From Prevotella sp. (GTDB lineage Bacteria > Bacteroidota > Bacteroidia > Bacteroidales > Bacteroidaceae): a stretch of 64,000 bases of DNA. Below the pieces are notes generated by a model that saw nothing but the letters and a program-made list of their open reading frames with translations, was not told the DNA's origin and ran no database searches. Of this stretch, positions 7,535 to 17,221 are shown piece after piece. Both the position numbers and the translations under genes were made by a program. The stretch lies in contig JAFZBK010000056.1 in NCBI GenBank assembly GCA_017561825.1, forward strand, positions 62,001 to 126,000. Reading direction: 5' to 3'. The number at the start of each line of letters is the position of its first letter. The first letter of the stretch is position 1.

Positions 7535-8797
7535 ATGGCAGCAACAAAAAATGTAGAGACCATCAGCATGGTCGATACCTTCAGAGAGTTTACTGAGCAG
7601 AAGAAAATCGACCGCACCACCTTGGTGAGTGTGCTCGAGGACAGCTTCCGCAATGTGATTGCGAAGATCTTCGGTAGCGATGAGAACTTCGATGTCATCG
7701 TGAACCCCGACAAGGGTGACTTTGAGATTTACCGTAACCGTGTGGTGGTTGCCGACGGTGAGGTAGAGGATGAGAACAAGGAGATTTGTCTTTCTGACGC
7801 CCAGAAGATTGAAGATGACTACGAGGTGGGTGAGGATGTGTCTGAGCGCGTGGACTTTGCGAAGTTCGGACGCCGTGCCATCCTGAACCTCCGTCAGACA
7901 CTGGCCTCCAAGATTCTCGAACTGGAGCACGACAGTCTGTACAACAAGTACAAGGACCGTGTAGGACAGGTAGTGAGCGGTGAGGTCTATCAGGTATGGA
8001 AGCGCGAGGTGCTCCTCGTTGATGACGAGAACAACGAGCTGATCCTGCCGAAGTCGGAGCAGATTCCTTCCGACCAGTACCGTAAGGGTGAGACCATCCG
8101 TGCCGTCATCCATCAGGTGAACAACGAGAACAACAACCCGAAGATCATCCTGAGCCGTACCAGTCCTGAGTTCTTGAAACGACTCCTCGAGGCTGAGGTT
8201 CCTGAAATCAACGACGGTTTGATCACCATTCGTCGTGTGGCCCGTATGCCAGGAGAACGCGCAAAGATCGCCGTGGAGAGCTATGATGACCGCATCGATC
8301 CCGTAGGAGCCTGCGTGGGTGTGAAGGGTAGTCGTGTACACGGTATCGTTCGCGAGCTGTGCAACGAAAATCTTGATGTAATCAACTACACCTCCAACAC
8401 CAAGCTGTTCATCCAGCGTGCCCTGAGTCCTGCAAAGGTGTCGAGCATCGTGGTGGATGAGGAGAACCGCAAGGCAGAGGTATATCTGCGTCCTGAGGAG
8501 GTGAGTCTGGCCATCGGTCGTGGTGGTCTGAACATCAAGCTGGCCAGTATGCTGACTGAATATACCATTGACGTATTCCGCGAGGTGGATGAGAACGAGG
8601 CCGATGAGGATATCTATCTGGATGAGTTCTCTGATGAGATTGATCAGTGGGTGATCGATGCCGTGAAGGCTATCGGTTTGGATACCGCCAAGGCCGTGCT
8701 GAATGCACCGCGTGAGATGCTGGTGGAGAAAGCTGACCTGGAAGAGGAGACCGTTGATCATATGTTGAATGTATTACGAGCAGAGTTTGAACAATAA
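7535..8797 (+). CDS. nusA: Transcription termination/antitermination factor NusA
   Basis: 420 aa, normal for Bacteroidota. The RNA-polymerase-binding N-terminal domain (1-130) is followed by an S1 domain (about 135-205, GQVVSGEVYQVWKREVLLVD) and KH1/KH2 (about 225-370). KH1 includes RMPGERAKIAV, DPVGACVGVKGSRV and VRELCNENLDVI; KH2 includes RPEEVSLAIGRGGLNIKLAS. A short acidic tail ends in a helix. It binds RNA polymerase and nascent RNA, affecting pausing, termination and antitermination. In other bacteria NusA represses its own operon, which makes the leader hairpin before rimP interesting. The gap to infB is 6 bp. Confidence 0.97.
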   Translation: MAATKNVETISMVDTFREFTEQKKIDRTTLVSVLEDSFRNVIAKIFGSDENFDVIVNPDKGDFEIYRNRVVVADGEVEDENKEICLSDAQKIEDDYEVGEDVSERVDFAKFGRRAILNLRQTLASKILELEHDSLYNKYKDRVGQVVSGEVYQVWKREVLLVDDENNELILPKSEQIPSDQYRKGETIRAVIHQVNNENNNPKIILSRTSPEFLKRLLEAEVPEINDGLITIRRVARMPGERAKIAVESYDDRIDPVGACVGVKGSRVHGIVRELCNENLDVINYTSNTKLFIQRALSPAKVSSIVVDEENRKAEVYLRPEEVSLAIGRGGLNIKLASMLTEYTIDVFREVDENEADEDIYLDEFSDEIDQWVIDAVKAIGLDTAKAVLNAPREMLVEKADLEEETVDHMLNVLRAEFEQ

Positions 8798-8803
8798 GGA
8801 AGA

Positions 8804-11584
8804 ATGAGCATCAGATTAAACAAAGCAATAAGAGAGTTAAACATAGGACTTCAAACGGCAGTTGAATTCCTGGAGAAGAGAAGTGACTTAGGGGAGGTGA
8901 GAGGCGACTTGAACTTCAAGCTGAGTGACGAGCAGTATGGTGCGCTCGTTGATCAGTTCAAGAAGGACAAGGAGCAGAAAGGTCTTGCCGAGAAGCTGTA
9001 CCCCAAGAAGCAGAAGGAGAAGAAACGCCCGGAACAGAAGGAGCAGAAGGTGGAGACCGTTGTGGAGCCCAAGCAGCAGTTCCGGCCGTTGGGAAAGATC
9101 GACTTGAGCAGTCTGAACAAGAAAGCAGAACCTGTGAAGTCTGAGGCTCCTGTTCCTGCTGCCGAGCCAGAGCAGAAGGCTGCTGCCGAGAGCCCGAAGC
9201 CCGAGAAGAAAGAAGAAAAGCCCGTAGCTGTAAAGTCCGAGCCTGTTGAGCAGTCGTCAACGAAGCAGCCCGAACCTGAGGTTGTTGAGCCTGAGGTAGT
9301 AGAGCCTGAGGAAGTGCTCGCACCTGAGTCTGCTGACGAGGATCAGCAAAAGGACGTGGAGGTGTTCACACTGAAGAGCGAGAAGAAGCTGGCTCCGAAG
9401 GTGAATGTGCTGGGTAAGATCGACCTTGACTCCATCAACCAGAGCACACGTCCGAAGAAGAAGACCAAGGAGGAGAAACGTCGTGAGCGCGAGGAGAAGT
9501 CGCGCATGACTGGTGGCAATGGCGAGAAGAAGAAGCGCCAGCGCATCGGTAAGGAGAAGATCGACATCGAGGCCGTGGGCAAGATGCAGCAAGGCAACGG
9601 GAAGAACAACAACAATAACAACAACGCTCCTTCTGGTAAGAAGAACAAGAAGAAGCGCATCCAGCGACCGCTGGAGGTGAACGAGGAGGATGTGGCTCGT
9701 CAGGTAAAGGAGACACTGGCCCGTCTGACCAACAAGCAGAACCAGAACAAGAAGGGTGCCAAGTACCGTAAGGAGAAGCGCGACGCTGTTCAGGAGAAGC
9801 TCAATGAGGAGATGGCTACGCAGGCAGCTGAGAGCAAGGTGCTCAAGCTGACCGAGTTCGTTACCGTGAGCGAGCTGGCTACCATGATGAACGTGGGTGT
9901 GAACCAGGTTATCGGTACCTGTATGTCCATCGGTATCATGGTGAGTATCAACCAGCGTCTGGATGCTGAGACCATCAATATCGTGGCCGACGAGTTCGGA
10001 TTCAAGACGGAGTATGTGAGTGCAGAGGTGCAGAACGCCATTACCGAGGAGGAGGATGATGAGAACGATCTCGTTCCGCGCGCTCCGATTGTAACGGTCA
10101 TGGGACATGTTGACCATGGTAAGACCTCCTTGCTCGACCATATCCGTAACACGAACGTGATTGCCGGTGAGGCAGGTGGTATCACGCAGCATATCGGTGC
10201 GTATAACGTGGAGCTGAAGGATGGTCGTCAGATCACCTTCCTCGACACACCTGGTCACGAGGCCTTCACCGCCATGCGTGCCCGTGGTGCGCAGGTAACT
10301 GATATCGCCATCATCATCATTGCTGCCGACGACTCAGTGATGCCTACCACCAAGGAGGCTATTGCTCATGCGCAGGCTGCCAATGTGCCGATGGTGTTCG
10401 CCATCAACAAGATTGATAAGCCAGGTGCTAACCCTGACAAGATCCGTGAGGACCTGGCTAACATGAACCTGCTCGTGGAGGACTGGGGCGGTAAGTACCA
10501 GTGCCAGGAGATCAGTGCCAAGAAGGGTATTGGTGTGGATGAACTGTTGGAGAAGGTGCTGCTGGAGGCTGAGATGCTCGACCTGAAGGCGAACCCCAAC
10601 CGCAAGGCTACAGGTTCTGTTATCGAGTCATCACTCGACAAGGGTCGTGGCTATGTTTCTACCGTGCTCGTCTCAAACGGTACGCTGAAGATTGGCGACA
10701 TTGTCGTTGCCGGTACCAGTTACGGACGTATCAAGGCGATGTTCAACGAGCGTAACCAGCGCATCACTGAGGCTGGTCCTGCTGAACCCGCCATCATCCT
10801 TGGTCTGAACGGTGCTCCTACCGCTGGTGACTCATTCCATATCATGGAGACGGAGCAGGAGGCACGCGACATCACCAACAAGCGTGTGCAGTTGCAGCGT
10901 GAGCAGTCGATCCGTACCACCAAGACGCTGGGTCTTGACGATATCTCTCACCGCATCGCCTTGGGTGAGTTCCATGAGCTGAACATCATCGTGAAGGGTG
11001 ATACCGACGGTTCTATCGAGGCTTTGAGCGACTCGTTCATCAAGCTCTCTACCGAGAAGGTTCAGGTGAACGTGATCAACAAGGCCGTAGGACAGATCTC
11101 AGAGAACGACGTTATGCTGGCCAGTGCTTCTGATGCCATCATCGTGGGCTTCCAGGTTCGTCCGAGTGCAGATGCCCGTAAGCTGGCTGAGCATGAGGGA
11201 GTGGAGATCAATACCTACTCTATCATCTATGACGCCATCGATGAGGTGAAGTCAACGATGCAGGGTATGCTCGACAAGGTGAAGAAGGAGGTTGTATCTG
11301 GCGAGATCGAGGTGAAGCAGGTATTCAAGATTTCGAAGGTGGGTACCGTTGCCGGTGGTCTGGTTATCGACGGAAAGGTTCACAACAAGGACAAGGCTCG
11401 CGTAATCCGCGACGGTATTGTGATCCATACTGCACCTATCGATGCCCTGAAGCGTTACAAGGATGATGCCAAGGAAGTGGCCACAGGTCTGGAATGCGGT
11501 ATCAGTCTGGTGAACTTCAACGACATCGAGGTGGGCGACATCATCGAGACCTTCACAGAGATCGAGGTGGAGCAGAAACTGTAA
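8804..11584 (+). CDS. infB: Translation initiation factor IF-2
   Basis: 926 aa. A short N-terminal IF2_N-like helical domain (1-55) is followed by a long low-complexity linker (about 60-330), rich in Lys, Glu, Pro and Gln, with an Asn run near 268-275 and two repeats of the type [10 protein letters not shown] / [11 protein letters not shown] second IF2_N module (about 345-400) precedes the GTPase domain, with G1 GHVDHGKT near 434, G3 DTPGHEAF and G4 NKID. Beta-barrel domains II and IV follow. IF-2 loads initiator tRNA on the 30S subunit and promotes subunit joining. It is the last gene of the operon and is followed after 5 bp by a GC-rich palindromic element. Confidence 0.97.
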   Translation: MSIRLNKAIRELNIGLQTAVEFLEKRSDLGEVRGDLNFKLSDEQYGALVDQFKKDKEQKGLAEKLYPKKQKEKKRPEQKEQKVETVVEPKQQFRPLGKIDLSSLNKKAEPVKSEAPVPAAEPEQKAAAESPKPEKKEEKPVAVKSEPVEQSSTKQPEPEVVEPEVVEPEEVLAPESADEDQQKDVEVFTLKSEKKLAPKVNVLGKIDLDSINQSTRPKKKTKEEKRREREEKSRMTGGNGEKKKRQRIGKEKIDIEAVGKMQQGNGKNNNNNNNAPSGKKNKKKRIQRPLEVNEEDVARQVKETLARLTNKQNQNKKGAKYRKEKRDAVQEKLNEEMATQAAESKVLKLTEFVTVSELATMMNVGVNQVIGTCMSIGIMVSINQRLDAETINIVADEFGFKTEYVSAEVQNAITEEEDDENDLVPRAPIVTVMGHVDHGKTSLLDHIRNTNVIAGEAGGITQHIGAYNVELKDGRQITFLDTPGHEAFTAMRARGAQVTDIAIIIIAADDSVMPTTKEAIAHAQAANVPMVFAINKIDKPGANPDKIREDLANMNLLVEDWGGKYQCQEISAKKGIGVDELLEKVLLEAEMLDLKANPNRKATGSVIESSLDKGRGYVSTVLVSNGTLKIGDIVVAGTSYGRIKAMFNERNQRITEAGPAEPAIILGLNGAPTAGDSFHIMETEQEARDITNKRVQLQREQSIRTTKTLGLDDISHRIALGEFHELNIIVKGDTDGSIEALSDSFIKLSTEKVQVNVINKAVGQISENDVMLASASDAIIVGFQVRPSADARKLAEHEGVEINTYSIIYDAIDEVKSTMQGMLDKVKKEVVSGEIEVKQVFKISKVGTVAGGLVIDGKVHNKDKARVIRDGIVIHTAPIDALKRYKDDAKEVATGLECGISLVNFNDIEVGDIIETFTEIEVEQKL

Positions 11585-11589
11585 TAAAA

Positions 11590-11723
11590 GACCCACCCCT
11601 TACCCTCCCTAGAGGGAGGGGGTGATTACTCTTTCAAATGATGAATAGTAATAAGAATCCTAAAAATGAGGATTTAAAAGATACTACTCCCCTCCCTCAT
11701 AGGGAGGGGCAGGGAGGTGGGTC
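11590..11723. repeat. Composite GC-rich palindromic element, copy 1 (infB/sufB junction)
   Basis: Left arm 11590-11626 begins GACCCACCCC and contains CCCTCCC/GGGAGGG; right arm 11683-11723 is its inverted copy, ending GGAGGTGGGTC. Each arm is itself a small palindrome. The left arm is intergenic. The right arm is inside sufB and encodes [13 protein letters not shown]. The 56 bp between the arms contain the sufB start. A second element with the same design is at 13934-14063. Confidence 0.8.
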
Positions 11724-13167
11724 TAACGCGTTTGTCCGCCAGGTAGCCGAGCAGAAGTATGAGTTTGGCTTTACCACCGACGTACACACGGAAATCATAG
11801 AGAAGGGGCTGAACGAGGATATCGTTCGGCTCATCTCTGCTAAGAAGGGAGAGCCCGAGTGGATGCTCGAGTTCCGCCTGAAGGCTTTCCGTTACTGGAA
11901 GGAGCAGACGGAGCCTACATGGGGACATGTGCATGTGCCGCCCATTGACTATCAGGAGATTAGTTATTATGCTGATCCTACAGCCGGAAAATCCGGAAAA
12001 TCCGGAGAAACCGCTGGGATCGATCCCGAACTTGAGAAAACCTTCGATAAATTAGGTATTCCCCTTGAAGAGCGGTTGGCCCTGAGTGGGAATACTGCCG
12101 TGGATGCCATCATGGATTCTGTGAGCGTGAAGACCACCTTCAAGGAGAAACTCCGTGAGAAAGGCATCATCTTCTGCTCCATCGGTGAGGCCATCAAGGA
12201 GCATGGCGATCTGGTGCGCCAGTATCTCGGCACCGTGGTTCCCTATCGTGATAATTTCTATGCATCACTGAACAGCGCGGTCTTTAGCGACGGCTCGTTC
12301 GTATATATCCCCAAGGGCGTTCGTTGTCCGATGGAGCTGAGTAGCTATTTCCGCATCAATGCCCGTAATACAGGACAGTTTGAGCGTACGCTCATCGTTG
12401 CTGATGATGACTCGTACGTGAGTTACTTGGAAGGTTGTACGGCACCGATGCGCGACGAGAACCAGTTGCATGCGGCTATCGTGGAGATCATCGTGATGGA
12501 TAGGGCGGAAGTGAAGTATTCTACTGTTCAGAACTGGTACCCAGGTGATGAGCACGGAAAGGGTGGCGTATTGAACCTTGTGACGAAACGGGGTGACTTA
12601 CGTGGCGTGGATTCCAAGCTCTCTTGGACGCAGGTGGAGACAGGCTCGGCCATCACTTGGAAATATCCCTCATGTATCTTAAGGGGTGACAACGCGGTGG
12701 CTGAGTTCTATTCAGTGGCCGTGACGAACAACTACCAGGAGGCGGATACGGGTACGAAGATGATCCATATCGGTAAGAACACCAAGAGCACAATTATCTC
12801 GAAAGGAATCTCTGCCGGTCATTCACAGAATAGCTACCGCGGACTGGTTCGTGCTGCATCCACAGCCGACAATGCCCGCAACTACTCATCGTGTGACAGT
12901 CTGCTGTTAGGCAGCGACTGCGGTGCGCATACCTTTCCTTATATGGATGTGCACAACAATACGGCGATCTTCGAACATGAGGCTACCACCTCTAAGATCA
13001 GCGAGGATCAGCTCTTCTATTGTAATCAGCGCGGCATCCCCACCGAACAGGCCGTAGGACTTATCGTCAACGGTTATGCCAAGGAGGTGCTGAACAAGCT
13101 GCCAATGGAGTTTGCTGTTGAGGCTCAGAAACTGCTCTCCGTCTCTCTCGAAGGAACGGTCGGCTAA
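11638..13167 (+). CDS. sufB: Fe-S cluster assembly protein SufB
   Basis: 509 aa. SufB is the scaffold core of the SufBC2D complex that builds Fe-S clusters in the cytoplasm. From residue 30 ([20 protein letters not shown]) the protein is canonical, with the conserved [43 protein letters not shown] and the C-terminal [18 protein letters not shown]...GIPTEQA. I recall Bacteroidota homologues of about 480 aa, so the extra length lies in residues 1-29, partly encoded by the right arm of the palindromic element, and in a small in-frame nonamer repeat giving GKSGKSGE near residues 117-124. The start at 11638 or 11641 cannot be separated. It is the first gene of sufB-sufC-sufD. Confidence 0.96.
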   Translation: MMNSNKNPKNEDLKDTTPLPHREGQGGGSNAFVRQVAEQKYEFGFTTDVHTEIIEKGLNEDIVRLISAKKGEPEWMLEFRLKAFRYWKEQTEPTWGHVHVPPIDYQEISYYADPTAGKSGKSGETAGIDPELEKTFDKLGIPLEERLALSGNTAVDAIMDSVSVKTTFKEKLREKGIIFCSIGEAIKEHGDLVRQYLGTVVPYRDNFYASLNSAVFSDGSFVYIPKGVRCPMELSSYFRINARNTGQFERTLIVADDDSYVSYLEGCTAPMRDENQLHAAIVEIIVMDRAEVKYSTVQNWYPGDEHGKGGVLNLVTKRGDLRGVDSKLSWTQVETGSAITWKYPSCILRGDNAVAEFYSVAVTNNYQEADTGTKMIHIGKNTKSTIISKGISAGHSQNSYRGLVRAASTADNARNYSSCDSLLLGSDCGAHTFPYMDVHNNTAIFEHEATTSKISEDQLFYCNQRGIPTEQAVGLIVNGYAKEVLNKLPMEFAVEAQKLLSVSLEGTVG

Positions 13168-13168
13168 G

Positions 13169-13200
13169 TCGAAATATCGAAATAACGTAATATCGAAATA
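13169..13200 (+). repeat. Four tandem octamers abutting the sufC start
   Basis: TCGAAATA, TCGAAATA, ACGTAATA, TCGAAATA occupy 13169-13200 exactly and end at the base before the sufC ATG. They fill the whole gap after the sufB stop. Confidence 0.75.
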
Positions 13201-13971
13201 ATGCTTGAAGTAAAGAATTTACACGCTAAGATCGGCGAGAAAGAGATATTGAAAGGTATTGACCTCGTGATCAATGATGGGGAAACGCATGCCATCATGG
13301 GACCGAACGGTTCAGGTAAGTCAACCCTGAGTGCTGTGCTGGTAGGAAACCCGTTGTATGAGGTGACCGAAGGTGAGGCGTGGTTCAACGGCAAGAACCT
13401 GCTGGAGATGAAACCCGAGGACCGAGCCCACGAGGGTTTGTTCCTTTCGTTCCAGTATCCCGTGGAGATCCCTGGCGTGTCGATGACGAATTTCATGCGT
13501 GCCGCCATCAACGAGAAACGCAAGTACCAGGGGTTGGAACCCATGAATGCGGCTGATTTCCTGAAGCTGATGCGTGAGAAGCGTAAGATTGTGGAACTCG
13601 ATTCCAAACTGGCCAACAGAAGTGTGAACGAGGGCTTCAGCGGTGGTGAGAAGAAACGCAACGAGATCTTCCAGATGGCTATGCTGGAGCCGAAACTCTC
13701 GATACTTGACGAGACGGATTCGGGTCTTGACGTGGATGCCATGCGTATCGTAGCTGAGGGTGTGAACAAGCTTCAGACACCTGAGACTTCTTGCATCGTT
13801 ATTACCCACTACGACCGTCTGCTGGAGATGATTCGTCCGCAGTATGTCCACGTGTTGTACCAAGGAAAGATTGTAAAGACGGGTGGTCCTGAGCTGGCTA
13901 AGCAGATTCAGGAGCATGGGTATGATTGGTTGAGACCCACCTCCAACCCCTCCCTGAATGGAGGGGAGTAG
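13201..13971 (+). CDS. sufC: SufC ATPase of the Suf complex
   Basis: 256 aa. ABC-type ATPase with Walker A GPNGSGKST (about 35-43), a Q-loop region (LSFQYPVEIPGVS), signature FSGGEKKRNEI (about 146-156), Walker B LSILDETDSGLD with the SufC-typical Glu-Thr after the Asp, and a switch His in VITHYDRLL. It powers the SufB-SufD scaffold. The last ten or so residues (TSNPSLNGGE) and the TAG stop are encoded by the left arm of the second GC-rich palindromic element, so the natural C-terminus has been replaced or extended. The stop lies upstream of the preferred sufD start at 13994. Confidence 0.96.
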   Translation: MLEVKNLHAKIGEKEILKGIDLVINDGETHAIMGPNGSGKSTLSAVLVGNPLYEVTEGEAWFNGKNLLEMKPEDRAHEGLFLSFQYPVEIPGVSMTNFMRAAINEKRKYQGLEPMNAADFLKLMREKRKIVELDSKLANRSVNEGFSGGEKKRNEIFQMAMLEPKLSILDETDSGLDVDAMRIVAEGVNKLQTPETSCIVITHYDRLLEMIRPQYVHVLYQGKIVKTGGPELAKQIQEHGYDWLRPTSNPSLNGGE

Positions 13972-14063
13972 TTACCTCTTGAATAGAAAAGACATGGACA
14001 GTAAAAAACAGACAGCAAGTGTATCTACTCCCCTCCCTCACAGGGAGGGGATGGGGGAGAGTC
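13934..14063. repeat. Composite GC-rich palindromic element, copy 2 (sufC/sufD junction)
   Basis: Left arm 13934-13973 (GACCCACCTCCAACCCCTCC at its start) and right arm 14023-14063 are inverted copies. The left arm encodes the SufC C-terminus and its stop; the right arm encodes [12 protein letters not shown] in the SufD N-terminus. Arm sequence, size (130 versus 134 bp) and part of the core (TTACYTCTTxGAATAG-like) match copy 1. Confidence 0.8.
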
Positions 14064-15376
14064 TCCAATACATAGATCTCTATACGCAGGCACGGCAAGT
14101 GATCTTTGATCATGCTGCCGAGTCGATGAATACTGTTCGTGATAAAGCATTTGAGGACTTCAAGGCTCAGGGCTTCCCGTCAAGAAAGGTGGAGCGTTAT
14201 AAATATACGGATATACCGAAACTCTTTGAGCCTGACTATGGCGTGAACCTCAATCGTCTTGAGATTCCCGTGGATCCTTATCAGGCTTTCCGCTGCGATG
14301 TTCCCAACCTCTCCACCTGGCTGTATTTCGTGGTGAATGATGCGTTCTACTCCAAGGCATTGCCCAAGAGTCATTTGCCCGAAGGTGTAATCATTGGCTC
14401 TTTGAAGGAGTATGCCACTACCGCCTATTACCACCAGCTGGCTTCGAAGGATCATGATGCGGTCACAAACCTGAATACCATGTTGGCTCAGGACGGTCTT
14501 TATGTTTATGTACCTAAGGGAGTGGTGCTGGATCACGCTGTTCAGATCATCAATATCCTTCGCTCGGATGTGGATATGATGGTGAACCGTCGTGTGCTTA
14601 TCATCCTCGAAGAAGGGGCGGAAGCGAAGTTCCTCTTCTGCGATCATGCAGCAGATGACAACCATTTCCTGACTACACAGGTCATTGAGGCTTATGTGGG
14701 CGAGAATGCTTCCTTGGATCTCTATTGTTTGGAAGAGACGCATTCCAAGAGTGTTCGTGTGAGCAATGTCTATATCGAGCAGCAGGCAAACAGTCGGGTG
14801 AACCACAACGTGATCACACTCCATAACGGTATTACCCGTAACAAGCTAGACCTCACCTTCTCTGGCGAGGGGGCTGAGTGTGACTGCTACGGTTGTGTGA
14901 TTGCTGACAAGAACCAGCATGTGGATAACAACACGCTAATCACCCACAAGGTGCCACATTGCACCTCGAATGAACTCTATAAATATGTGCTCAACGGACA
15001 GTCAACGGGTGCCTTTGCAGGTAAGGTGCTGGTGGAGCATGGGGCACAGAAGACCAGTTCGCAGATGACCAATCAGAACCTGACGGCTACCAAGGAGGCA
15101 CGGATGTACACCCAGCCCATGCTGGAGATCTATGCTGATGATGTGAAGTGTGCCCATGGCTCCACGGTGGGTCAGCTCAACGATGCGGCTCTCTTCTATA
15201 TGCGTCAGCGCGGTATCTCCTTGGAGGAGGCCACCATCCTCTTGCAGAAAGCCTTCATCAATGAGGTGATCGACAAGATGAAACTCGAACCCCTTCGCGA
15301 CCGTCTTCGCTATCTCGTGGAGAAGCGTTTCAGGGGTGAACTCAACAAGTGCGTAGGGTGTAAACTCTGTAACTAA
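13994..15376 (+). CDS. sufD: Fe-S cluster assembly protein SufD
   Basis: 460 aa from the ATG at 13994 (MDSKKQTASV). An ATG at 13958 is in frame, but it lies inside the SufC stop region and the palindrome, so it is less likely. SufD partners SufB and SufC. Visible family features are FPSRKVERYKYTDIPKLF, the SufB/D beta-helix core, and the conserved tail AALFYMRQRGISLEEATILLQKAFINEVI followed by CVGCKLCN. Residues about 11-22 ([12 protein letters not shown]) come from the palindromic element. The gap to the next gene is 15 bp, so the Kelch-AraC gene may be co-transcribed. Confidence 0.95.
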   Translation: MDSKKQTASVSTPLPHREGMGESLQYIDLYTQARQVIFDHAAESMNTVRDKAFEDFKAQGFPSRKVERYKYTDIPKLFEPDYGVNLNRLEIPVDPYQAFRCDVPNLSTWLYFVVNDAFYSKALPKSHLPEGVIIGSLKEYATTAYYHQLASKDHDAVTNLNTMLAQDGLYVYVPKGVVLDHAVQIINILRSDVDMMVNRRVLIILEEGAEAKFLFCDHAADDNHFLTTQVIEAYVGENASLDLYCLEETHSKSVRVSNVYIEQQANSRVNHNVITLHNGITRNKLDLTFSGEGAECDCYGCVIADKNQHVDNNTLITHKVPHCTSNELYKYVLNGQSTGAFAGKVLVEHGAQKTSSQMTNQNLTATKEARMYTQPMLEIYADDVKCAHGSTVGQLNDAALFYMRQRGISLEEATILLQKAFINEVIDKMKLEPLRDRLRYLVEKRFRGELNKCVGCKLCN

Positions 15377-15391
15377 TATAATCAGCTATTT

Positions 15392-17086
15392 ATGCGTAAA
15401 CTAACACGATGCCTTTTCTCAGTGTTGTTGCTGCTACCACAGACAATGACAGCATCCGAACCAGTTAAGAACGGATGTCCTGTGGTGAAATTGCAGATGG
15501 AGCAGTTGCCTGACTTGAATATCCCCCGTGCCGGTCATGTTTCGTTCATTGTGAACGGTGAAATGGTGGTCGCTGGTGGTCATACCGACGGCTTCGTGCC
15601 TACGCCTACGGCGGAATATTACAAAAATGGCAAGTGGCATACAATGCAGATGACCTATATCCATGATTTCGCGCTCTCCGTCGTGCTGAAGTCTGGTAAG
15701 GTGCTGTTAGCAGGTGGTAGTGAGCAGCCAACGGGTATAGGGCAGACCTACACGGCAGAACTCTACGATCCGCAGACGCATACTTTCATGGGGTTCGGTA
15801 ACATGCAGCGCAAACGTGCAGGATTTTCTGGGCTTGAGATAGATAGCGGACAGGTGGTCATTGCGGGCAACTGGTATCACACCGACGACATTGAACTGTT
15901 CCAAGAAAAACTAAGTGAGAAGGGCGACCATTCTCTCAGGCAGAGTTTCACCTATATCAAAGACGTGGCGGTTCAGCGCTCCTGTCCCTATATCTTCCGA
16001 ATGGCGGGAAATGACGCCTTGATTATTGGCAACTGTGGTACAAAGGGCGATTCTCTGCACACTACGATTGCGGATCGCTTGAGAGGTGATAGTGTCCATA
16101 TCCCCTTGTTTAAGACTTGGCAACCCTTGTTCACGGGTGCCCATAATGACGCGGAGAGTTTCATTGGTGACGAGGCAAAGAACGACTATACCTACCTTCT
16201 GCCTGTGCAGAACGCTACTGGTCAGGTGGCCGTAGCACGGGTATGTGGAACAGACATTAGTCTGTTGCCAACAGCCTATCCCGTTCCGATGGAAGGCATA
16301 GGGAAGAAGATATATTATTTGTATATCGTTGCTGACCGTCAGGTTGGGCGTGCTTACCTCGTAGGAGTCGAAGATGACTTCTACTCAAATGCTGAGGTTC
16401 GCTATTATGTGCTGAGCATAGACTATGTCCATCCCTCTAAAGATGGTGCACTCATGACGCTTTATTATACCGACCCCTTGCCTGTGATGCCTGGCTACCC
16501 AAGTGTGCTGACTCCTGAGGGCAATCTGTTGATGACGGGTGGACTTATCAATTCCAGCAATTTCACACCCTCAAAGAGTGTGTATCTGTTCCGTGTGGGC
16601 AGAGATCCCGTAAATGATCATGCCGGTATCAGTCGCTGGCTTGTGCCCTTGTTGATTCTTGTTGCTCTCCTGTTGGCTTGTGCATACCTTATTATTAAAT
16701 ATAGGAAGAGATGCCCGACTGCATCAATGGAACCAGAGATCTCTGATACAGATACAGCAAAGGCACTGATGGAACGTATCAGTAAGGTGATGGAAGAGCA
16801 GAAACTCTACCAGAACAGTGAACTGAAACTCCAAGATGTGGCTGCTGCCCTTGGAACCAATCGTCGTTTTATTTCCGACTGTATCAATTCTCAGGCGGGC
16901 TGTTCGTTTACCCAGTTTGTCAACACCTATCGCATTGAGCATGCCAAACGACTTCTTCTCAAGAATGTTAATCAGAAAATGGCTGATATTTATCATCAGT
17001 CGGGCTTTGCCAATGAGACAACATTTTTCCGAACTTTCAAGTCCGTTACGGGCATGACACCCAAAGAGTGGCTGAACAAGTCATAA
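15392..17086 (+). CDS. Membrane-spanning Kelch-AraC one-component regulator
   Basis: 564 aa. A signal sequence (1-21) leads to a periplasmic beta-propeller (about 35-405) with Kelch-like blades, for example GEMVVAGGHTDG, GKVLLAGGSEQPTG, GQVVIAGNW and GNLLMTGGLINSS. A single membrane helix (about 416-437, WLVPLLILVALLLACAYLII) is followed by a linker and a cytoplasmic AraC/XylS double helix-turn-helix (about 460-564, ending FANETTFFRTFKSVTGMTPKEWLNKS). There is no kinase or receiver domain, so signal and DNA binding are in one chain. It sits between sufD and a 1530-aa exported Asp-box protein, with a strong terminator after it. Control of the downstream surface-protein gene is inferred from proximity only. 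Confidence 0.85.
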   Translation: MRKLTRCLFSVLLLLPQTMTASEPVKNGCPVVKLQMEQLPDLNIPRAGHVSFIVNGEMVVAGGHTDGFVPTPTAEYYKNGKWHTMQMTYIHDFALSVVLKSGKVLLAGGSEQPTGIGQTYTAELYDPQTHTFMGFGNMQRKRAGFSGLEIDSGQVVIAGNWYHTDDIELFQEKLSEKGDHSLRQSFTYIKDVAVQRSCPYIFRMAGNDALIIGNCGTKGDSLHTTIADRLRGDSVHIPLFKTWQPLFTGAHNDAESFIGDEAKNDYTYLLPVQNATGQVAVARVCGTDISLLPTAYPVPMEGIGKKIYYLYIVADRQVGRAYLVGVEDDFYSNAEVRYYVLSIDYVHPSKDGALMTLYYTDPLPVMPGYPSVLTPEGNLLMTGGLINSSNFTPSKSVYLFRVGRDPVNDHAGISRWLVPLLILVALLLACAYLIIKYRKRCPTASMEPEISDTDTAKALMERISKVMEEQKLYQNSELKLQDVAAALGTNRRFISDCINSQAGCSFTQFVNTYRIEHAKRLLLKNVNQKMADIYHQSGFANETTFFRTFKSVTGMTPKEWLNKS

Positions 17087-17113
17087 GTCATAAAGACCAT
17101 ATCCTTTTGAGAG

Positions 17114-17151
17114 AATCGACTTACGAAACATGTTTTGTAAGTCGATTTTGT
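17114..17151 (+). terminator. Strong terminator after the Kelch-AraC gene
   Basis: AATCGACTTAC (17114-17124) pairs with GTAAGTCGATT (17137-17147) over a GAAACATGTTTT loop that can itself pair; TTTGTT follows. It separates the suf/regulator transcription unit from the Asp-box protein gene. The remaining bases to 17221 hold no clear consensus promoter, only TTTG at 17165 and TATCTTAG at 17184 with short spacing. Confidence 0.85.
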
Positions 17152-17221
17152 TAAGATGTAAGTCTTTGTAACTTTTTTTTCCCTATCTTAGCCGCAAATT
17201 AAATTAATAAATGATTAGCTT

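Noticed and set aside
7514-8761. A minus-strand frame of about 415 codons opposite nusA
   Set aside because: nusA is unmistakable; the antisense frame is rich in His, Leu and Thr and has no motif.
9257-10258. A minus-strand frame opposite infB
   Set aside because: Shadow of the repetitive Lys/Glu linker and GTPase domain of IF-2.
13958-13993. Earlier sufD start at 13958
   Set aside because: It lies inside the sufC stop region and the palindrome arm; the ATG at 13994 is cleaner.
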